Assembly (NCBI GenBank): GCA_029747015.1
Contig: JAKOGI010000539.1
Location: forward strand, 178,501-242,500
Length of the DNA: 64,000 nt
Direction: 5' to 3'
Origin: Carnegiea gigantea
Lineage: Eukaryota; Streptophyta; Magnoliopsida; Caryophyllales; Cactaceae
Below the pieces are notes generated by a model that saw only the letters and a program-made list of their open reading frames with translations, had not been told where the DNA came from and did no database searches. Positions 11,201 to 23,589 of this stretch are shown here, piece by piece. How positions within the stretch are numbered: the stretch's first letter is position 1; every line of letters starts with the position of its first letter. The translations under genes and the position numbers were made by a program.

Positions 11201-13731
11201 AATCACACACAGTAAACCTATTAAGCGCAGAAGACAGATCTCCAACAGTCCATGAACTGTAATATCATAACATCTGCAAAAAGAGATCACACACATTGGC
11301 CTATTACAGAAATCATAAATAAAGGGAAAAAGCATTAGTTAATGTAGACGAAGAGTTTCTCAGGGGTGGGGTAAGAAAGAATTGGTACACTCAATTCCTG
11401 TAAAAAAACAGCATTTAAAATCCCGTATGCAGCTGTCCACACCCACATACCATTAAAAGAAAAAGAAGGGGGGGTCACCATTTCCAGCTTTTCTTGAATC
11501 GCAGTGAAGCTGTGACACATATATTAGAAGTAGGGGGGTAGATGAGTGCATACACTAGCATGTATGTAGTAAAGAAAAAGAAAGGGGGTAGCTAATAAAT
11601 CTTAGACAACCCCACTCCTTTTCCGTACACAAAGTGCACTGGGCAGTAGACAAATGTTAACTCTTTCAGTTAGCAAGCTATTTAAAGCTGTCTTGAATCA
11701 GAGTGTAGTAAGGGGCTAAGGGTACAACTTACAAGAAACAACCCGCCGCCTTCCCCCCCCCCCCCCCACAAACACCCCCAAAAAAGAGAGAGAAAAGATT
11801 CTGGGGATTTGGTTGTATTTGGTTTGAAGTAGAACAACACTGTAATACATGTCACAGGTGCAGGGGCAAAAGATTCAGTGAACTTAATTCTCATTGTCTA
11901 GGGTCCGTGGAGAAAGTGCAAGACAATAAGCAACAAAGATATTGACGCACATATTTCAGGAAGTAAATCAAGCAAGAAAAGGTCAAAAGAAAATATGAAA
12001 TAAATCACAAACTAAATGACCAAGTTAAGATCCACGTTACAAAACAATATACTTGGTAATAACAATGAAATGGTTTACCATATCCTGCTGAGGAATTCCT
12101 TCAGTGATGCAGACAACAAGGTCTAATTCAGCTTCCATTGCTTCCATGATTGCCTTAGCGGCAAAAGGTGGAGGGACATATATCACAGACGCATTGGCCT
12201 TTGTTTCAGCTTTCGCTTCAGCAACTGTATTGAATACTGGGAGCCCCAAATGCTCAGTACCACCCTTCTTTGGTGTCACACCACCAACCTAAATAAGAAA
12301 AATAACTGGTAAAGCCATCATAATCTCCAACAAGTTTTTTTTAAAAAAAAAGCTATGCTCCTTTAAATCAATACTAGAGCTAAGTGTACATAGAAAGGGC
12401 AATAATGTTGAAGAGTTTCATGCAATTTTGCCACAGTTCAGTTGATGTTTGTAAACATCAAACAAAGAGGACTGTCAACTATGTTACTTACCTTAGTCAT
12501 CTAACTCAGAAGCGCCTAAGAAACACACCAACTATAAAACCAATAATGAACTGAGAATCAAGTGTCTCTCCATTAAGGCTCACAAGAACCGAGCCAACAA
12601 TCTGCATTGTATGAGAAGCCCAGAACAGTTGTAGGAAACTAAAACTAAGGGATAATAGTACAACTACAAACGTCTGTCAAAAGTGTAGTAGTGAAGGCAA
12701 CCACCCAAAGCACTTGCTACTCTTCAAACTATTATGTGATCTAAGGAGCAGAATGAAAACAAAAATCATCAAGAAAACAAAAGTACCATTGCTTGGCCAC
12801 ATACCCTGTTTGTTACCACAAGCCGAAGGGATTGTACCAGAAAATTATGTGTCCCACACCACAAGGTCCACAACTCATCCCATCTCATCCCATCCCATCA
12901 TGCCCGGCATCAGCACATTAGTACCACTTCCATGACGTCCCACAAAATTAAAGAAACGATTTCTAGCACATCACATTATATCTTACTTAACAAGCTCCAT
13001 AAAAAGTCTTTTCCTCGCTAGTGTGAAAACTTACTTATGCCTCTACTTAATCTTATCTCACATTTGGATTTATACTCAATGCTATACAGTGCGAAGCTAT
13101 GATACTCTTCCTTCACAGCTACATTTTCAACTGCCCTAAAACTTATATGATGCTCTCAACAATGGATCACATTAGTCATGTAGGAAGAATCGCCAACACA
13201 GAAAGTGTCACAATCCTAACAACGCAAAGGACCCGCTTCAAAATCTCTAAAGTTTCATAAATTTGACCAAAAACATGAGAACAACAGCGTAGATCATAGA
13301 TTAGCACATCCGAGCAGTAGCGATCACTGACATTGAACTTTGAGATGAAACCTCAAATCACAAGAAATAAAAACCCAAAATACCAGGATACATCATAAGA
13401 AAAACAGAATCAGATCTTAGCGAATAGACTTAAGTTCAAATTTGCAGTCGAAGCGCAGATATAACTTGAGGAGGGGGTGGGAGAGTACCATTTTGGTGCC
13501 GTATTCGATGGCTTGCTCGGTGTGGAAGGTGCCATTTTTACCGGTGATACCTTGACAGATGACACGGGTGTTCTTGTCGACGAAGACAGCCGGCGACGGG
13601 TTCGAGGACGACCCAAACTGCCTGCTTTGAGATTGGGATTGAGCCGAAGATAACGTCGGGGAAATCGAGGGTTTGTGAGAGAATATCTTGGAGGATAATG
13701 TTGACGCCAGTCTGCTGGCTTGTCTCGCCAT
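5264..13731 (-). CDS. Succinate-CoA ligase [ADP/GDP-forming] subunit alpha, mitochondrial
   Basis: The enzyme interconverts succinyl-CoA and succinate plus CoA with NDP phosphorylation in the TCA cycle, as a heterodimer with the beta subunit in the mitochondrial matrix. There are seven exons: 13489-13731, 12079-12288, 11020-11190, 8575-8698, 7250-7311, 6637-6718 and 5264-5403. All introns are GT-AG and the phases agree, giving 343 codons, the usual plant length. Residues 1-40 are rich in Arg, Ser and Ala, like a mitochondrial presequence. The CoA-binding start ([12 protein letters not shown], 59-70), GPNCPG (168-173) and [12 protein letters not shown] are present. The catalytic phosphohistidine is His295 in [19 protein letters not shown]. 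The ATG at 13731 was chosen because it begins the presequence; the 5' leader upstream is GA-rich. Introns 3, 4 and 6 carry transposon relics but no coding damage. I am very sure of the identity. Confidence 0.95.
5900..6097 (+). mobile_element. Short TIR MITE, CTATGTTACTCGGACT family, copy 1
   Basis: This 198 bp element in intron 6 of the ligase gene is flanked by a perfect 8 bp duplication agggaggg (5892-5899 and 6098-6105). The ends ctgtgttacttggact and gagtccgagtaacatag form imperfect terminal inverted repeats. The inside contains gacacccgtatcagacacttgacacttc-like text that recurs in copy 2 (8317-8502) and, inverted, in copy 3 (about 52409-52611). It has no coding capacity. The 8 bp duplication points to hAT mobilisation. 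Confidence 0.75.
8317..8502 (+). mobile_element. Short TIR MITE, CTATGTTACTCGGACT family, copy 2
   Basis: This 186 bp element lies in intron 4 of the ligase gene and has the same plan as the copy at 5900. It starts cctatgttactcagag and ends caagtccaagtaacaaag. The flanks agagccac (8309-8316) and agagtgac (8503-8510) match at 6 of 8 positions, consistent with an old duplication. The central tgacacgaaacccgtgtcgg is shared with copies 1 and 3. Confidence 0.65.
9254..10370. mobile_element. Probable non-autonomous hAT-type element, GGGTTCGGG-rich ends
   Basis: An insert of about 1.1 kb in intron 3 of the ligase gene. Both ends are rich in gggttcggg and cgggcggg units, and the middle is very AT-rich. 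The right end gacaggccta and the left end tagatctttcag form a degenerate inverted pair of the TAGGCCTGTCAA type. The flanks ctttgtaa (9246-9253) and ctatgcag (10371-10378) match at only 5 of 8, so the borders are uncertain. No transposase is seen. Confidence 0.5.
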
Positions 13732-13754
13732 TTTTGTGGAGCTCTGCTACGGCG

Positions 13755-13780
13755 TCCTCTCTCTCCCTCTCTCTCTCTCG
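13755..13780 (-). promoter_or_regulatory. GA-repeat in the 5' leader of the ligase gene
   Basis: A CT-run on the plus strand (GA on the coding strand) lies 24-49 bp upstream of the ligase ATG at 13731. GA/CT runs are common in plant 5' leaders and can bind GAGA-binding BPC proteins. Any regulatory role here is inferred. Confidence 0.4.
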
Positions 13781-13933
13781 CGGCGATGGGGAAGGGGGAG
13801 GACAAGGAATGAAAGACTTTTCGCTGCTCGATTCGAAGTGTCGAACCGGCTTTGGTCAAACAACTGTGATTCTCGTTCCGAAAATCAGGAATGGGTCCGA
13901 AAATCTTCAATTGTGACATTTGTGTACAAATAG

Positions 13934-14773
13934 ACTAGAGCTGGCCAACTAGCTAATGTGTCCGATCGGATTAAATTTATATTCGTATTAAATTTAAATG
14001 GGTTGAAAATTTTCAAACTTGAACCCGATCTGTTTAATAAATGAGTTGAAAAAGTTCAACCCAAACCGCTTAACATGTAAACGGATTGGCCTGAACCTAA
14101 CCCGTTTATATGAATGGGTAAAACGGATAAGGTTTGGGTTATCGATTTATCCACAAACCCGTTTACTTGCAACACAAATTTTAACCCAAAGTTAATTTAC
14201 CAAACAAATTACATATTTTCTAATCTCTTAACGCATAGTTGATTTCAAAAGTACACCAAAATAGGGGACTAACTTACAAGCTCCATCATATTCAGTGCCT
14301 ATTCCAGCAAAACAATCAGCAGCAACATAATTTTATAACTTAGAAAGTTCATATAAGAATGAACTATTTATTTTAAAAACCATGTCCAAGTCAAGTCTTA
14401 AGCGACAACAAATAAAGTCAAATTGTCTGAAAATTTTAATAACTTAACCGGTAAGTCAACAACCAACAAGTCCATAAAAGAGACCATAAAACCTAATTCT
14501 CTAAAACCTAATTCTCACGAAAAATGTAAACGATAAACGATATATGGTAAATAAACAGTAAACGGGTTGATCTATTTAACTCATTTAATTAAACAGGTTA
14601 AATAGGTAATTTTTTCGTGTCGAGATTCTCAACTTGAACCTAACATAATTAATTAAACGTATTTACCGTGTCAACCCATTTAACTAAAAGGGTTCAAACT
14701 TTATGCGCAAACTCACTTAACTTCGTGTCGGGTTCAAATTGATAATCGTGTTGGGTCAGCTTTTCCTAACCCT
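13934..14773. mobile_element. hAT-type non-autonomous element upstream of the ligase gene
   Basis: This 840 bp insert is flanked by the perfect 8 bp duplication acaaatag (13926-13933 and 14774-14781; tacaaatag if one more base is counted). Its ends are actagagctggccaa and ttttcctaaccct, with AGCTGGCC/GGTCAGCT-like inverted text. The inside alternates gggttgaaa, acccgt and cgggttcaaat motifs with AT-rich sequence, typical of this class. No coding region is present. It starts only about 200 bp upstream of the ligase start codon, so it forms part of that gene's promoter region. Confidence 0.7.
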
Positions 14774-14781
14774 ACAAATAG

Positions 14782-17454
14782 TGTGTGACACATGACATGA
14801 CTCATAAGTGCGTATTTTTCACTTAGATGAGAATACTAATAGTCTAGTACTAGTACTAGATAAAATACAGATTGAAGGATACTTCCCAATACAATTTTGA
14901 AATTGTTATTTACGTTAAAAGGTAAATTGAACAGTAAAATTATTTGAAGCATTTGAATAGTAAGGGTTAAATTATTACATCATTTTAAACAGTATTGTTA
15001 GTAAAATTATTCGGGAATCTTTGAAAGATAGAGCATGTAATAACCTACTCATTTTTACTTGGCAGGGCAGTTGAGCTGTAGTGTTTCAATAATTTTGTCC
15101 AACACTAAGTGCCTTTCAATGCTTTTGAATGGCATCCTACACCAATTCCTCGAGCTCCTTGAGGTGAGTTTTCCCATGAGCCCCTTGAGTGCCCATATAT
15201 AGGTATATTGGGTGATTTTTTTACTGTGGCTTATGGGGATCTAAGAACATTGTCCCCCGAGTGGGATTTGAATGAGATTATGAAGTAGGCTTCCTCATTG
15301 TTGCTAGGTTGTTCTTTTAGCCATTTCATGAAATGCTTGAGTACTGCTTCCTTGTTGGAATTCTTGGACGGATAACGAGATTGCTTTTCTTTCCTTTTGT
15401 CTGGTGTTGATGATTAAGCAATACTAGTTTCGAAATACCTCTGAACTTGATTGATATAGCATCTTTCAGTAAAATTAAATTTCTACCAAAATTTGAATTT
15501 AAATTCTCGGATGATGGAGATGAATGCACCTTCTAGGTATCTATCGTACTTGAAATTCTAGCAAACTATCCATGAAATTTCAAATGCGAAAGAAAAAGAA
15601 ATTTCATTGAAAAGTTCAAATGATTCAGTGTACTTTTGAAATATTAGCACATATATAATATTTAAATAAATTTCAAACTATTTGAATTTCTTGTTGGATA
15701 GTAGGGATGGCTAGTTGTTCTTCAACATTTGTCTGGTCAATCTCTATTCAAAGAAAAGTTATTTTCTTTTCTTTAATAGAGATGGCATTAGAACTATAGG
15801 TTCATTGAAAAATTGAAATATCTATATTTTTCATTAGAGAAGCAAATTTAAATTTCATTTAAAAAATGTTTGAATGAACTCCTTATAGAATCAAGTAATC
15901 AACAGTAAAAGGATATGTTTGTGTAAGAAAAGGAGTTCTCAAAATGACTGCTACTGAAGATTTTTTTTGACTAGGATAAAAACATTTTCAAAACAATATT
16001 CGTTGTTACAAATATAAGCATTTAAGAATTTGTAATTAATTTCAAGTCTAGAAGACCAAGATATTTACTCACATTATTTTTGTCACGGCTGAAGCAAGTG
16101 TGGCACATACGAAGTTAAATCTTGTTGCACTGCTACGGGGAAGCCGTAGTATTTGATCTATTGCGAATGTGAATGGAGCAAGCGAATATTCCTTTTTTTG
16201 AAAAAAAATATAAAGGTTGACAATTCCATTTGAGAATCTTAATAAATAGTTTTCATGCTTTTGCAGCAAAAGAAATCAGTGGCCTAGCTAATTCGCCCCT
16301 TCTGTGTCCTCTCTCTCTCTCACACACACTCTCTCATACGCCTTCTAGATCCCTTATTGTATGGCATATCTTTCATGTTTAGGGTTAGGATTTAATCTTC
16401 TTTCTTGTCTTTAATTGTTTGCTTCTTCTTGTCTTAGTCCTCTTTGTGCATTATGGTTAAAGATCAATAGAAAGAATGGGACAAATGGTGATCCAACATA
16501 AGATCTACTATGTGTTGAAGCGATAATGAGGAGAATACGTAATCTCAATTTGGAGCCTCGAATTGGAATAAAAGGCATTAAGCTCATTGATCGTGGCCTT
16601 TAATAATGTGATGTCTAAAGTTCCTACTAGACCATGGTGATTTCTCCCCTTTATCATGTACTTGCTCATTAGTTGTGATTCAATGTGACAGTTTAGTTTG
16701 ATAATCATAATTGAAGAAAGTCTCCAGAAACTATACTATTCTTTTGTGTGAGAAAGCTTCATGTAAAGGTAAGAATTGATTGAATATGATTTTGATTCAA
16801 ATTTGGAATCTACTTGTAATTGCATTGTATTTGGATCCCTAAGTTTTCTACCATAGATCTTCAAATTCTTCATGTTTGGGGCTTAAACTTTGCCTACAAC
16901 TTATTTTTAGTTTGTACTTGCTTGTTGTTTGATCTTTTGCCTGATAGAATGTGTATTCGTTGCTTTTACCATATGTATTTGCTCATGAAATTCTATCATT
17001 TTTAAAATTTTTTTAATTGAAATTTAATTAGTCATATACAATCCTCAATTAAATTACTTTTATGATTTTCTTGGTTCAGGTTTTATCTTACTCCATCAGT
17101 GGGGGTATAATTGTGTGCATATCAGTATGTGATTGGATTTCATAATAGAGCGTATTCGATACTAAGATTGAAGACCCAAATTTTGTTACTATGTTCTTTT
17201 AGAGATGTAGGTAATTGCATTAACTAATATATTATATTGTAGTATCTTGCAAATTATGCTGTTTTAACCCTTATTTGTAATCAATTTAACATATTTTTAT
17301 TTATTATGAGACAAAATTAGTCAATAGTAAATTTTCATTATGCCTTTATTCATATATTTTATTGTGAAAAAAATTAAAACAAATCGAACGAACTAAAAAT
17401 TATGCACGGTACCTTCAACTTTCAAAAGTGGTTTGACGTAATCCACATGATCAT
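14782..17454. other. Gene-free AT-rich intergenic stretch
   Basis: I see no coding region with plant-gene character. There is a short CT/CA run at 16307-16335 and a few short chance ORFs. No element borders could be defined. Confidence 0.5.
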
Positions 17455-18876
17455 GTGTAGATGCCTAAAAATGGCATTTTATTTTTAATTGCCCAATGAG
17501 AAAAATTATACCCTAACTTATATGCTTGGGACCTGGCAGAGTAATCCTTGAATTCGAATCTAAAAGGTTAATAGAGCCCAAAAAACCTAATAGGCCCAAT
17601 TTGATAATGATCGGCATCTAATTGAGATCCATTCTAGGAAATACGAGATTATTAAGTATAGGTATCGATACTATTCATTTAATAAGCTTTCTAATGACAT
17701 ATTATGCAATAAAGTCCAATACGTAATGGAAAAGATATAAGTTGGATATTTGGACTTGTGCTGACAATGACACTTGTTCACTATTTTGCTTATATCTTAT
17801 CCTACACTTGTCTAAAGATTATGAAATTAGTTTTATTAGAAAGTAGACTCAACAATATTTCAAGGAAAAAAAGAATCACTCAAAATGGATGTTGAACGTG
17901 AAAGTTAAGGCCAAAATAATTGGCCGGTCTACAAACCACTCCAAGAACCCCAGCGAGTTCCTAATCCAAAGAGCTGGGTTGGGTCCTCTAGATGGAAACC
18001 TAGTCGGACTCCCTTTCTCTGAGTCCTTTTCTACATAAATAGGATTAATTAATAAGAATTCCAGGCTGATTAGTTTACTGAGACTAATTAGTCATAATCT
18101 TAGCTGAACTAGTTTACCTATTTAGATCCACCTTAATGGGATTAGGATTAGCTCTCCTATTTCAAAACCGATTCAGATTATATCCTTAACCACTATAAAT
18201 AGGGGCTACCCATATGGTTTAGAGGGATTGAATGGTCATGAATTAAGGGCATGGACTAGGCATCAGTTAGAGACATCAAAATACATCAAAATACCAGAGC
18301 CAGGAGAGCATCAAAATTGAGAAGAGAAATAATCCACACTTTATAGATAGAGAATTGGGATAACCATTAAAAAAACATCACTTTGCTAGGTTATCAGGTG
18401 AATCAGGTGGATTATCCTGAGAGCAAAAACTCTATCTTTTCCTACTCTTTTACTCTATTTATCTTTTATGATTTTGATGGTAAATTACCAAAGATGTAAT
18501 CTTTAAGTAGTTTCATGTCTGCTGTAACTTATCTACAATAATTTTGTTTGTAATGGACTAAATTTTGTATCTTTATATGATTGCATGGATGTATATTAGT
18601 ATGATTAAGTTTTAATTTCCCGCACTAATTAGTAGAGGCCATCAGTGATGACAGGCAGTGACGTGGTGCACTCCATCATATCACCGTACCTTCACACCCG
18701 AATCTAGAACGTCGGTTCCAGACCAAGGAGTTCAGATGGATCCCCAAACTAGGGATTTATTGGGGCCTTTACAAAACCCTTTTGAAGCAACTTCAATTTG
18801 TCCCGTCGGTGTCCCAGTTGGTATGATCTGCTCTGAAAGGTGTCATGGTTCGTAAGTTAATCTAAAACTCACCGCC
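17455..18876 (+). mobile_element. Probable LTR and leader of a plus-strand retrotransposon interrupted by the Tekay element
   Basis: The stretch starts tgtgtagatgcctaaaaatggc, resembling LTR starts of large plant gypsy elements. A TATA box tataaata lies at 18194-18201, and a transcript-like region ending in taatttcccgcac (about 18625) follows. It is cut at 18876 by the insertion of the 11.8 kb minus-strand gypsy element, and a gag remnant in plus orientation appears beyond that insertion at 33166-33572. The partner LTR is not in the window and the exact LTR end is unclear, so this is an inference. Confidence 0.4.
18194..18201 (+). promoter_or_regulatory. TATA box in the LTR-like stretch
   Basis: tataaata, within ctataaataggggc, is a consensus plant TATA box about 430 bp before the presumed LTR end. 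It supports reading this stretch as a plus-strand LTR. Confidence 0.5.
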
Positions 18877-21411
18877 TGTAACACCTCGAATTTCTAATTA
18901 TTTTTCTTTATTTCTAATCATTGACCTACATGGCAACGGAACCTAATTTGGAGGTGTTACCGCCGTATTTCCTTCATGGAAATACCAGGTTGCGTATCAA
19001 ATAACAATTAATACAAGGGTTCTTCAATAAAACTTCTACTTAAAGGATTCAGATACTGATGAACAACTACTAAGCTAAAACAGTTGTTCATTACAACTCT
19101 TTTCTCTAAACAACTAAGGTTGTAACCTTAAGCTTAAGCGTTGGGGCCTCACTCTACCTTTGGTCTCCCAATCTCATGCACAACTAGTTCACCTGAAAAC
19201 AAAACATTTTATAAAAGTGAGATACACTCAGTAAACAATCACCCCTAATAGTCAAACTACGCATACAAATTTATTTTGAAATCATTTTAGGGGTAGGGGA
19301 ACAATAAGACTACACTTATTCGTTTTCCATTAATGTAACCACCCATACTTACATGCTCTCAGTGATGCACACACATACACTTTAGGATCCAATTATAATA
19401 ATCAGGTTTAAGGGTGAGGGACCCCATTAGGTCTCATGGCCTATGCTTGGGTTTAGTATAGCCGCTTAACTTAATCCTGACCTACTGCCGACTAGGGCGG
19501 TTACCGCTTTACCATTTCCTGACCTACCATCATCATGGATGGTTGCCGCTAACCTGATCCATGTCCCACCAAGGCACGTGGCCGCTCACATGCATGCATT
19601 ATTTCTCGGCGAAGGCTATTGGCCTTCACTTCACATAACTAGTTCACGGTCTTACCCATAATCAGCCATTACAGTCACTATTATACTTTTCCAAATTAAA
19701 GGTCAATTTAACATGTATAGTTCATTCAGATTCAACCCGATCTCCCAAGGGCATCCCCATAATACACAAACTTCCATTTTTCAGCATAAACGTTCGAAGA
19801 CCCAACTCTATAGTCATAGCAAAATCATGCGATTCCAAGTACGCAATCACGTTCAGTTGACTCATGCCATAATTTCACTAAATCAACATTCAAATCAATT
19901 CTTACCATATCCGATGCACATGCAATTTTTCAAGCAACTCAAGGAAGGGTTAGGGCATGATTGTTACCTGAAATTCGTACAAATTTACGGGCTCGATTAC
20001 TAGTTTGGGCCTACTATTCCGCACCTGGGCTAAAACATCGCCTACGCTCAGTCCAAAACTTCATGGCCCATAATCCTAGCCCCTTCCCTTCTTATAAGAA
20101 TTTTTCTAAGATTTCTACCCATGCATAGGACTCCCAACCGAAACCCAACTCTGGATCCAGATTCAATCATAATCTAGGTCCAACTTCCAGAACCTATAAC
20201 TTTTACTCCCGACATTGAAAGTTTAATTTCTTGCCTTTATAGAAAGGTCGATCCGTCCTTTACACTTTTTATGTTTAGGGCTCTATCAGATTCTAACTTG
20301 AACTAAGTTGTTTTCCTAGTTCTTTTCATGATATTACTAATTGTCCTGATCTAAACCGTCCTAGGTAATTTTTAGCCTACTGCTCTGTCTTGGACCGAAT
20401 TTTTAAAGTCAGTGTATGTGCAACCCCTAAGCCCAGCAGGTTCTGCCCATATTTTTCAATTTCAATAATTACCCTTGGCTCGATTTTTCATAAAATCCCA
20501 CGCACAACTAACTCGTGATATTTCCACAGCCCTACTTCTACTCCTTCATAATCCAAGTCGAATCAAATTTGAAATCTCTAATTTAAACAAGCATTAAACA
20601 GCACCCGTAGACTCACCTTGATGCAATTTCGGGAGAGGAGCGATCTAAACGTTGCACCCTTGGAGGTTTAAATCTGAAAAATAATAAAAATCTCGTATTA
20701 AACATTTCACAATTGAAATCTCTAATCAAAACCCATGAATTGATGATAAAAGATAAGAAAAATACAATCTTTTGGGTTTGTATGCATGGGATGCATGGGG
20801 GGTGCACCCCACTTATCACCAAGAGAGAGAGAGGACGGCGAGGGGGTATGGCTTGGATGGTGACTGGCTGGCGGCGCCGCGGCACAGGGTGGTGGCTGGC
20901 GTGGCGAGAGGGAAAGAGAGAGTTAGGGTTGAGAGAGAGGGGGGTTTGCCATGGGGTTCTCTTTTTAGGAAGGAAAGAAACAAAAATTAAAAAAGGGGGA
21001 GGGAAAGCTCTAACCAGCTGCTAGGGCAGGAAGGGGTCTTTCCCTTTTTTTTAAAAAAAAAATCCTTGAATAAATGGGAAAGAAAGATCTTGGGTCAAAT
21101 TTTTTTAGCTAATTAGGTAATTAGATGTTTATGCCTATGGAGATAAATTTAAAAATAAATGGATGAATAATAAAAGTACTGTAAATAGATAAGAAACATT
21201 CGGGTCTAGGAAGGGTAAATAATAAGGAACCGAAAAATAAATAAATTAAGAAAAAATAACCAGAAAGAAACTTTCAATCCATGCTTTAATGAAATAGGGT
21301 AAATGTAAAATTTTGAAAACAAAACATAGAGGAAAAGATTTAGATTGACTTGGATTATGAAGGTTAGTCCACGTCACATGATTCCCCAATTTAAATTTCC
21401 AGGGTTTTACA
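18877..21411 (-). repeat. 3' LTR of the Tekay-type Ty3/gypsy element
   Basis: This 2535 bp LTR starts tgtaacacctcg and ends agggttttaca on the plus strand. It aligns along its length with the right LTR at 28167-30714. A by-eye comparison of the first 115 bases gives about 11 differences, mostly C/T and G/A transitions. It is preceded by ccgcc (18872-18876), the left half of the target duplication. Relative to the right LTR it has about 70 bp of extra sequence near 19385-19455, and a different 193 bp block at about 19716-19908. Confidence 0.9.
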
Positions 21412-21535
21412 TACTACCTCACTTAAGAAAGTTTCGTCATCGAAACTTCACCAGGCCGCGACACACTACCATTACAAAAATGAATTTCTAAGGTTTTACA
21501 CACTACCCCAGTTAAGGAGTTTCATCCTCGAAACT
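21412..21535 (-). repeat. Tandem duplication of the polypurine tract and LTR border
   Basis: The last 18 bases of the left LTR plus the adjoining 36 bases (21394-21447) recur about 89 bp to the right (21483-21535): both read aatttc-tagggttttaca, then ca/ta-ctacc-cc-a-ttaag-gtttc and tcgaaact. On the coding strand the block contains the purine-rich tract that primes plus-strand DNA synthesis (for example ctggggtagtg next to tgtaaaacc). Confidence 0.65.
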
Positions 21536-21551
21536 TATATGCACCTGGTCA

Positions 21552-22910
21552 TAAGAATAAGTGAGGGTATTTATCTCGCATCTCTCGCTCTAGTTCCTAT
21601 GTTGTTTACAACATCTCGTGATTGGCTAAGAGGACTTGACTAAGGGCACTGTCTTCCTGCGAAGGTGCTTTTCTTACCGGCCTAGGATCTGCATCGGTTG
21701 TTCCTCATACGACAGGTCTTTCTAAAGTTGTATGAGATCAGGCTCGATTATATGCGAGGAGTCTGGAATGTACTTATGTAACTGTGACACATGGAATACA
21801 TTGTGTGCCCTTGGAAGTTTAGGGGGTAACTCCAACTGATATGCCACTTCCCCAACTCTCTGTATGATTAGGTACGACTCGATGTACCTCAAGCTGAGTT
21901 TCCCTGCCATACCAAATCTCGCGATTTTCTTGGTTGGGGAAACTCGAAGGAACACCTGATCTCCAACTTAGAATTCAAGGGGCCTATGTCTTCGATCGGC
22001 GTAACTTTTCTGGCAGCTCTGAACGACTCTCATTTATTCTTGGATCACCCTTATCTTATCAATGGTAGCTTGGATTAATTCCGGCCCAATAATCAGAGCT
22101 TCGTTGATCTCCTACCAATAGAGCGGAGTTCTACACCTCCTCTCATACAGTGCCTCATACGGGGCCATTCCAATACTCGTGTGGTAACTGTTGTTGTACA
22201 AGAACTCGATCAGCGCTAGCTATTCGTCTCATGCTTTCTTAAAATCCGGGGCGCAAGCTCTCAATATGTCTTCCAGTGTCTGAATAGTGCATTCAATTTG
22301 CCCGTCTATAGCTAGGTGAAAGGCAGTACTAAAACATAATAACGTCCCAAATGCCTCCTGTAGCTTCTTCTAGAAACCCACCTGGAATCTGGTGTCCCGA
22401 TCCGACACTGTAGAACTGGGATATCCCATGTAATTGCACTATCTCCTCGAGGTATGCTCGAGCTAACTGATCCTGGGTCCAAGAATTCTTCATGGCTATA
22501 AAATGCGCTGTTTTTGTGAGTCTATCTACTATAACCCAAATTGCGTTATTCTTTCGTTGAGTCAATGGCAAGCCCACTATAAAATCAATGGACACCGAAT
22601 CCCATTTTCACTCAGGAAAATCCAGGGATCGTAAGAGTCCTGCTGGTCGTTGGTGTTCAATTTTCACCCTCTGACAGGTTAGGCACTTTGCAACATATTC
22701 AGCCACTTCTTATTTCATGTTACTCCATCAAAATATCTGCTTCAGGTCCTTATATAGTTTATTTCCAACAGGGTGCACCGAGTGTGGAGTATTGTGATCC
22801 TCATCTAGGATTTTCTTCTTAAGTGCCTCTACTGCGGGAACACACACCCGGTTATGAAACCATATGGTGCCATCTTCATGAATTACGAACCCGGGTGCCT
22901 TCCCCCTCAA
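21552..22910 (-). pseudogene. Tekay integrase with C-terminal tail (decayed)
   Basis: The region covers, in coding order, part of the zinc-binding domain (22728-22910, continuing through a Cys-x2-Cys near 22675), the catalytic core (22329-22595, MSIDFIVGLPLTQRKN, then VIVDRLTKTAHFI) and the C-terminal GPY-like part with GMAGKLSLRYIESYLI (21722-21955). The D-D-E core is broken after SQFYSVGSGHQIPGGF by frameshifts. The chromovirus tail ELEREMRDKYPHLF is at 21555-21596. Integrase inserts retroelement cDNA into the chromosome; this copy cannot be functional. Confidence 0.8.
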
Positions 22911-23045
22911 TATTTCCTCCCTGATCCGCTCGAATTGAGGGTCTGTAGCCTGTGCTACTCAAATTTTCTCTATGAGTATCGGTTGTGCTTCCAAGGCACA
23001 AAGCATAGGTTTGGCCCTCGAGGTGATTATGTTAAGTTCTAACTT

Positions 23046-23543
23046 TCAAAATTTCTCACACAACTTATTAGGGACCGCCAGCAAGCAGTTTAGCGCCGGG
23101 TACAGTAGGCAACTCAATGCATCAGCCACTACATTCGCTTTTCCTGGATGATACTGGAAGTAGACATCGTAGTCCTTCAGGAATTCCAACCACAATGTCT
23201 GCCTCAGGTTTAGATCCTTTTGTGAAAAGAGGTATTTCAGGCTCTGGTGATCGGTGAAAACCTCACAATGTACTCCGTACAAATAGTGCCTCCAGATATT
23301 AAGTGCGAGCACCACGGCCGCTAACTATAGGTCATGAGTTAGGTAGTTCCGTTCATGAGTCTTCAGTTGTTGCGATGCGTAGGCCATAACACGGTTCTCC
23401 TGCATCAACATGCATCCCAGCCCACTCTTAGATGTATCGTTATACACCGCGAAGTCCTTGCCGGTCGTAGATAAGGCCAGTATCGGCGCACAGTCTTTTC
23501 TTAAGCTCTTGAAATGCTTCTTCACACTGCTCCGTCTATTCAT
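23046..23543 (-). pseudogene. Tekay RNase H domain (decayed)
   Basis: Two open pieces, 23325-23543 and 23046-23315, cover the gypsy RNase H. They contain [18 protein letters not shown] (normally YTDAS), then [21 protein letters not shown], and [15 protein letters not shown] with [17 protein letters not shown] stop between the pieces and the altered first motif show decay. The domain normally degrades RNA in RNA-DNA hybrids during reverse transcription. Confidence 0.85.
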
Positions 23544-23589
23544 ACTTGGCGACCTTCCTGGTCAAGTTGGTGAGCGGGGTGGCGATCTT

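Noticed and set aside
13410..13919. 169-codon minus-strand ORF overlapping exon 1 of the ligase gene
   Set aside because: It reads the same exon in another frame and lacks any motif; the frame starting at 13731 gives the ligase.
20613..21024. Gly/Arg/Trp-rich ORFs in the left LTR and the matching ones at 30084-30328 in the right LTR
   Set aside because: Their occurrence in both LTRs comes from the repeat itself, and the frames are not conserved between the two copies.
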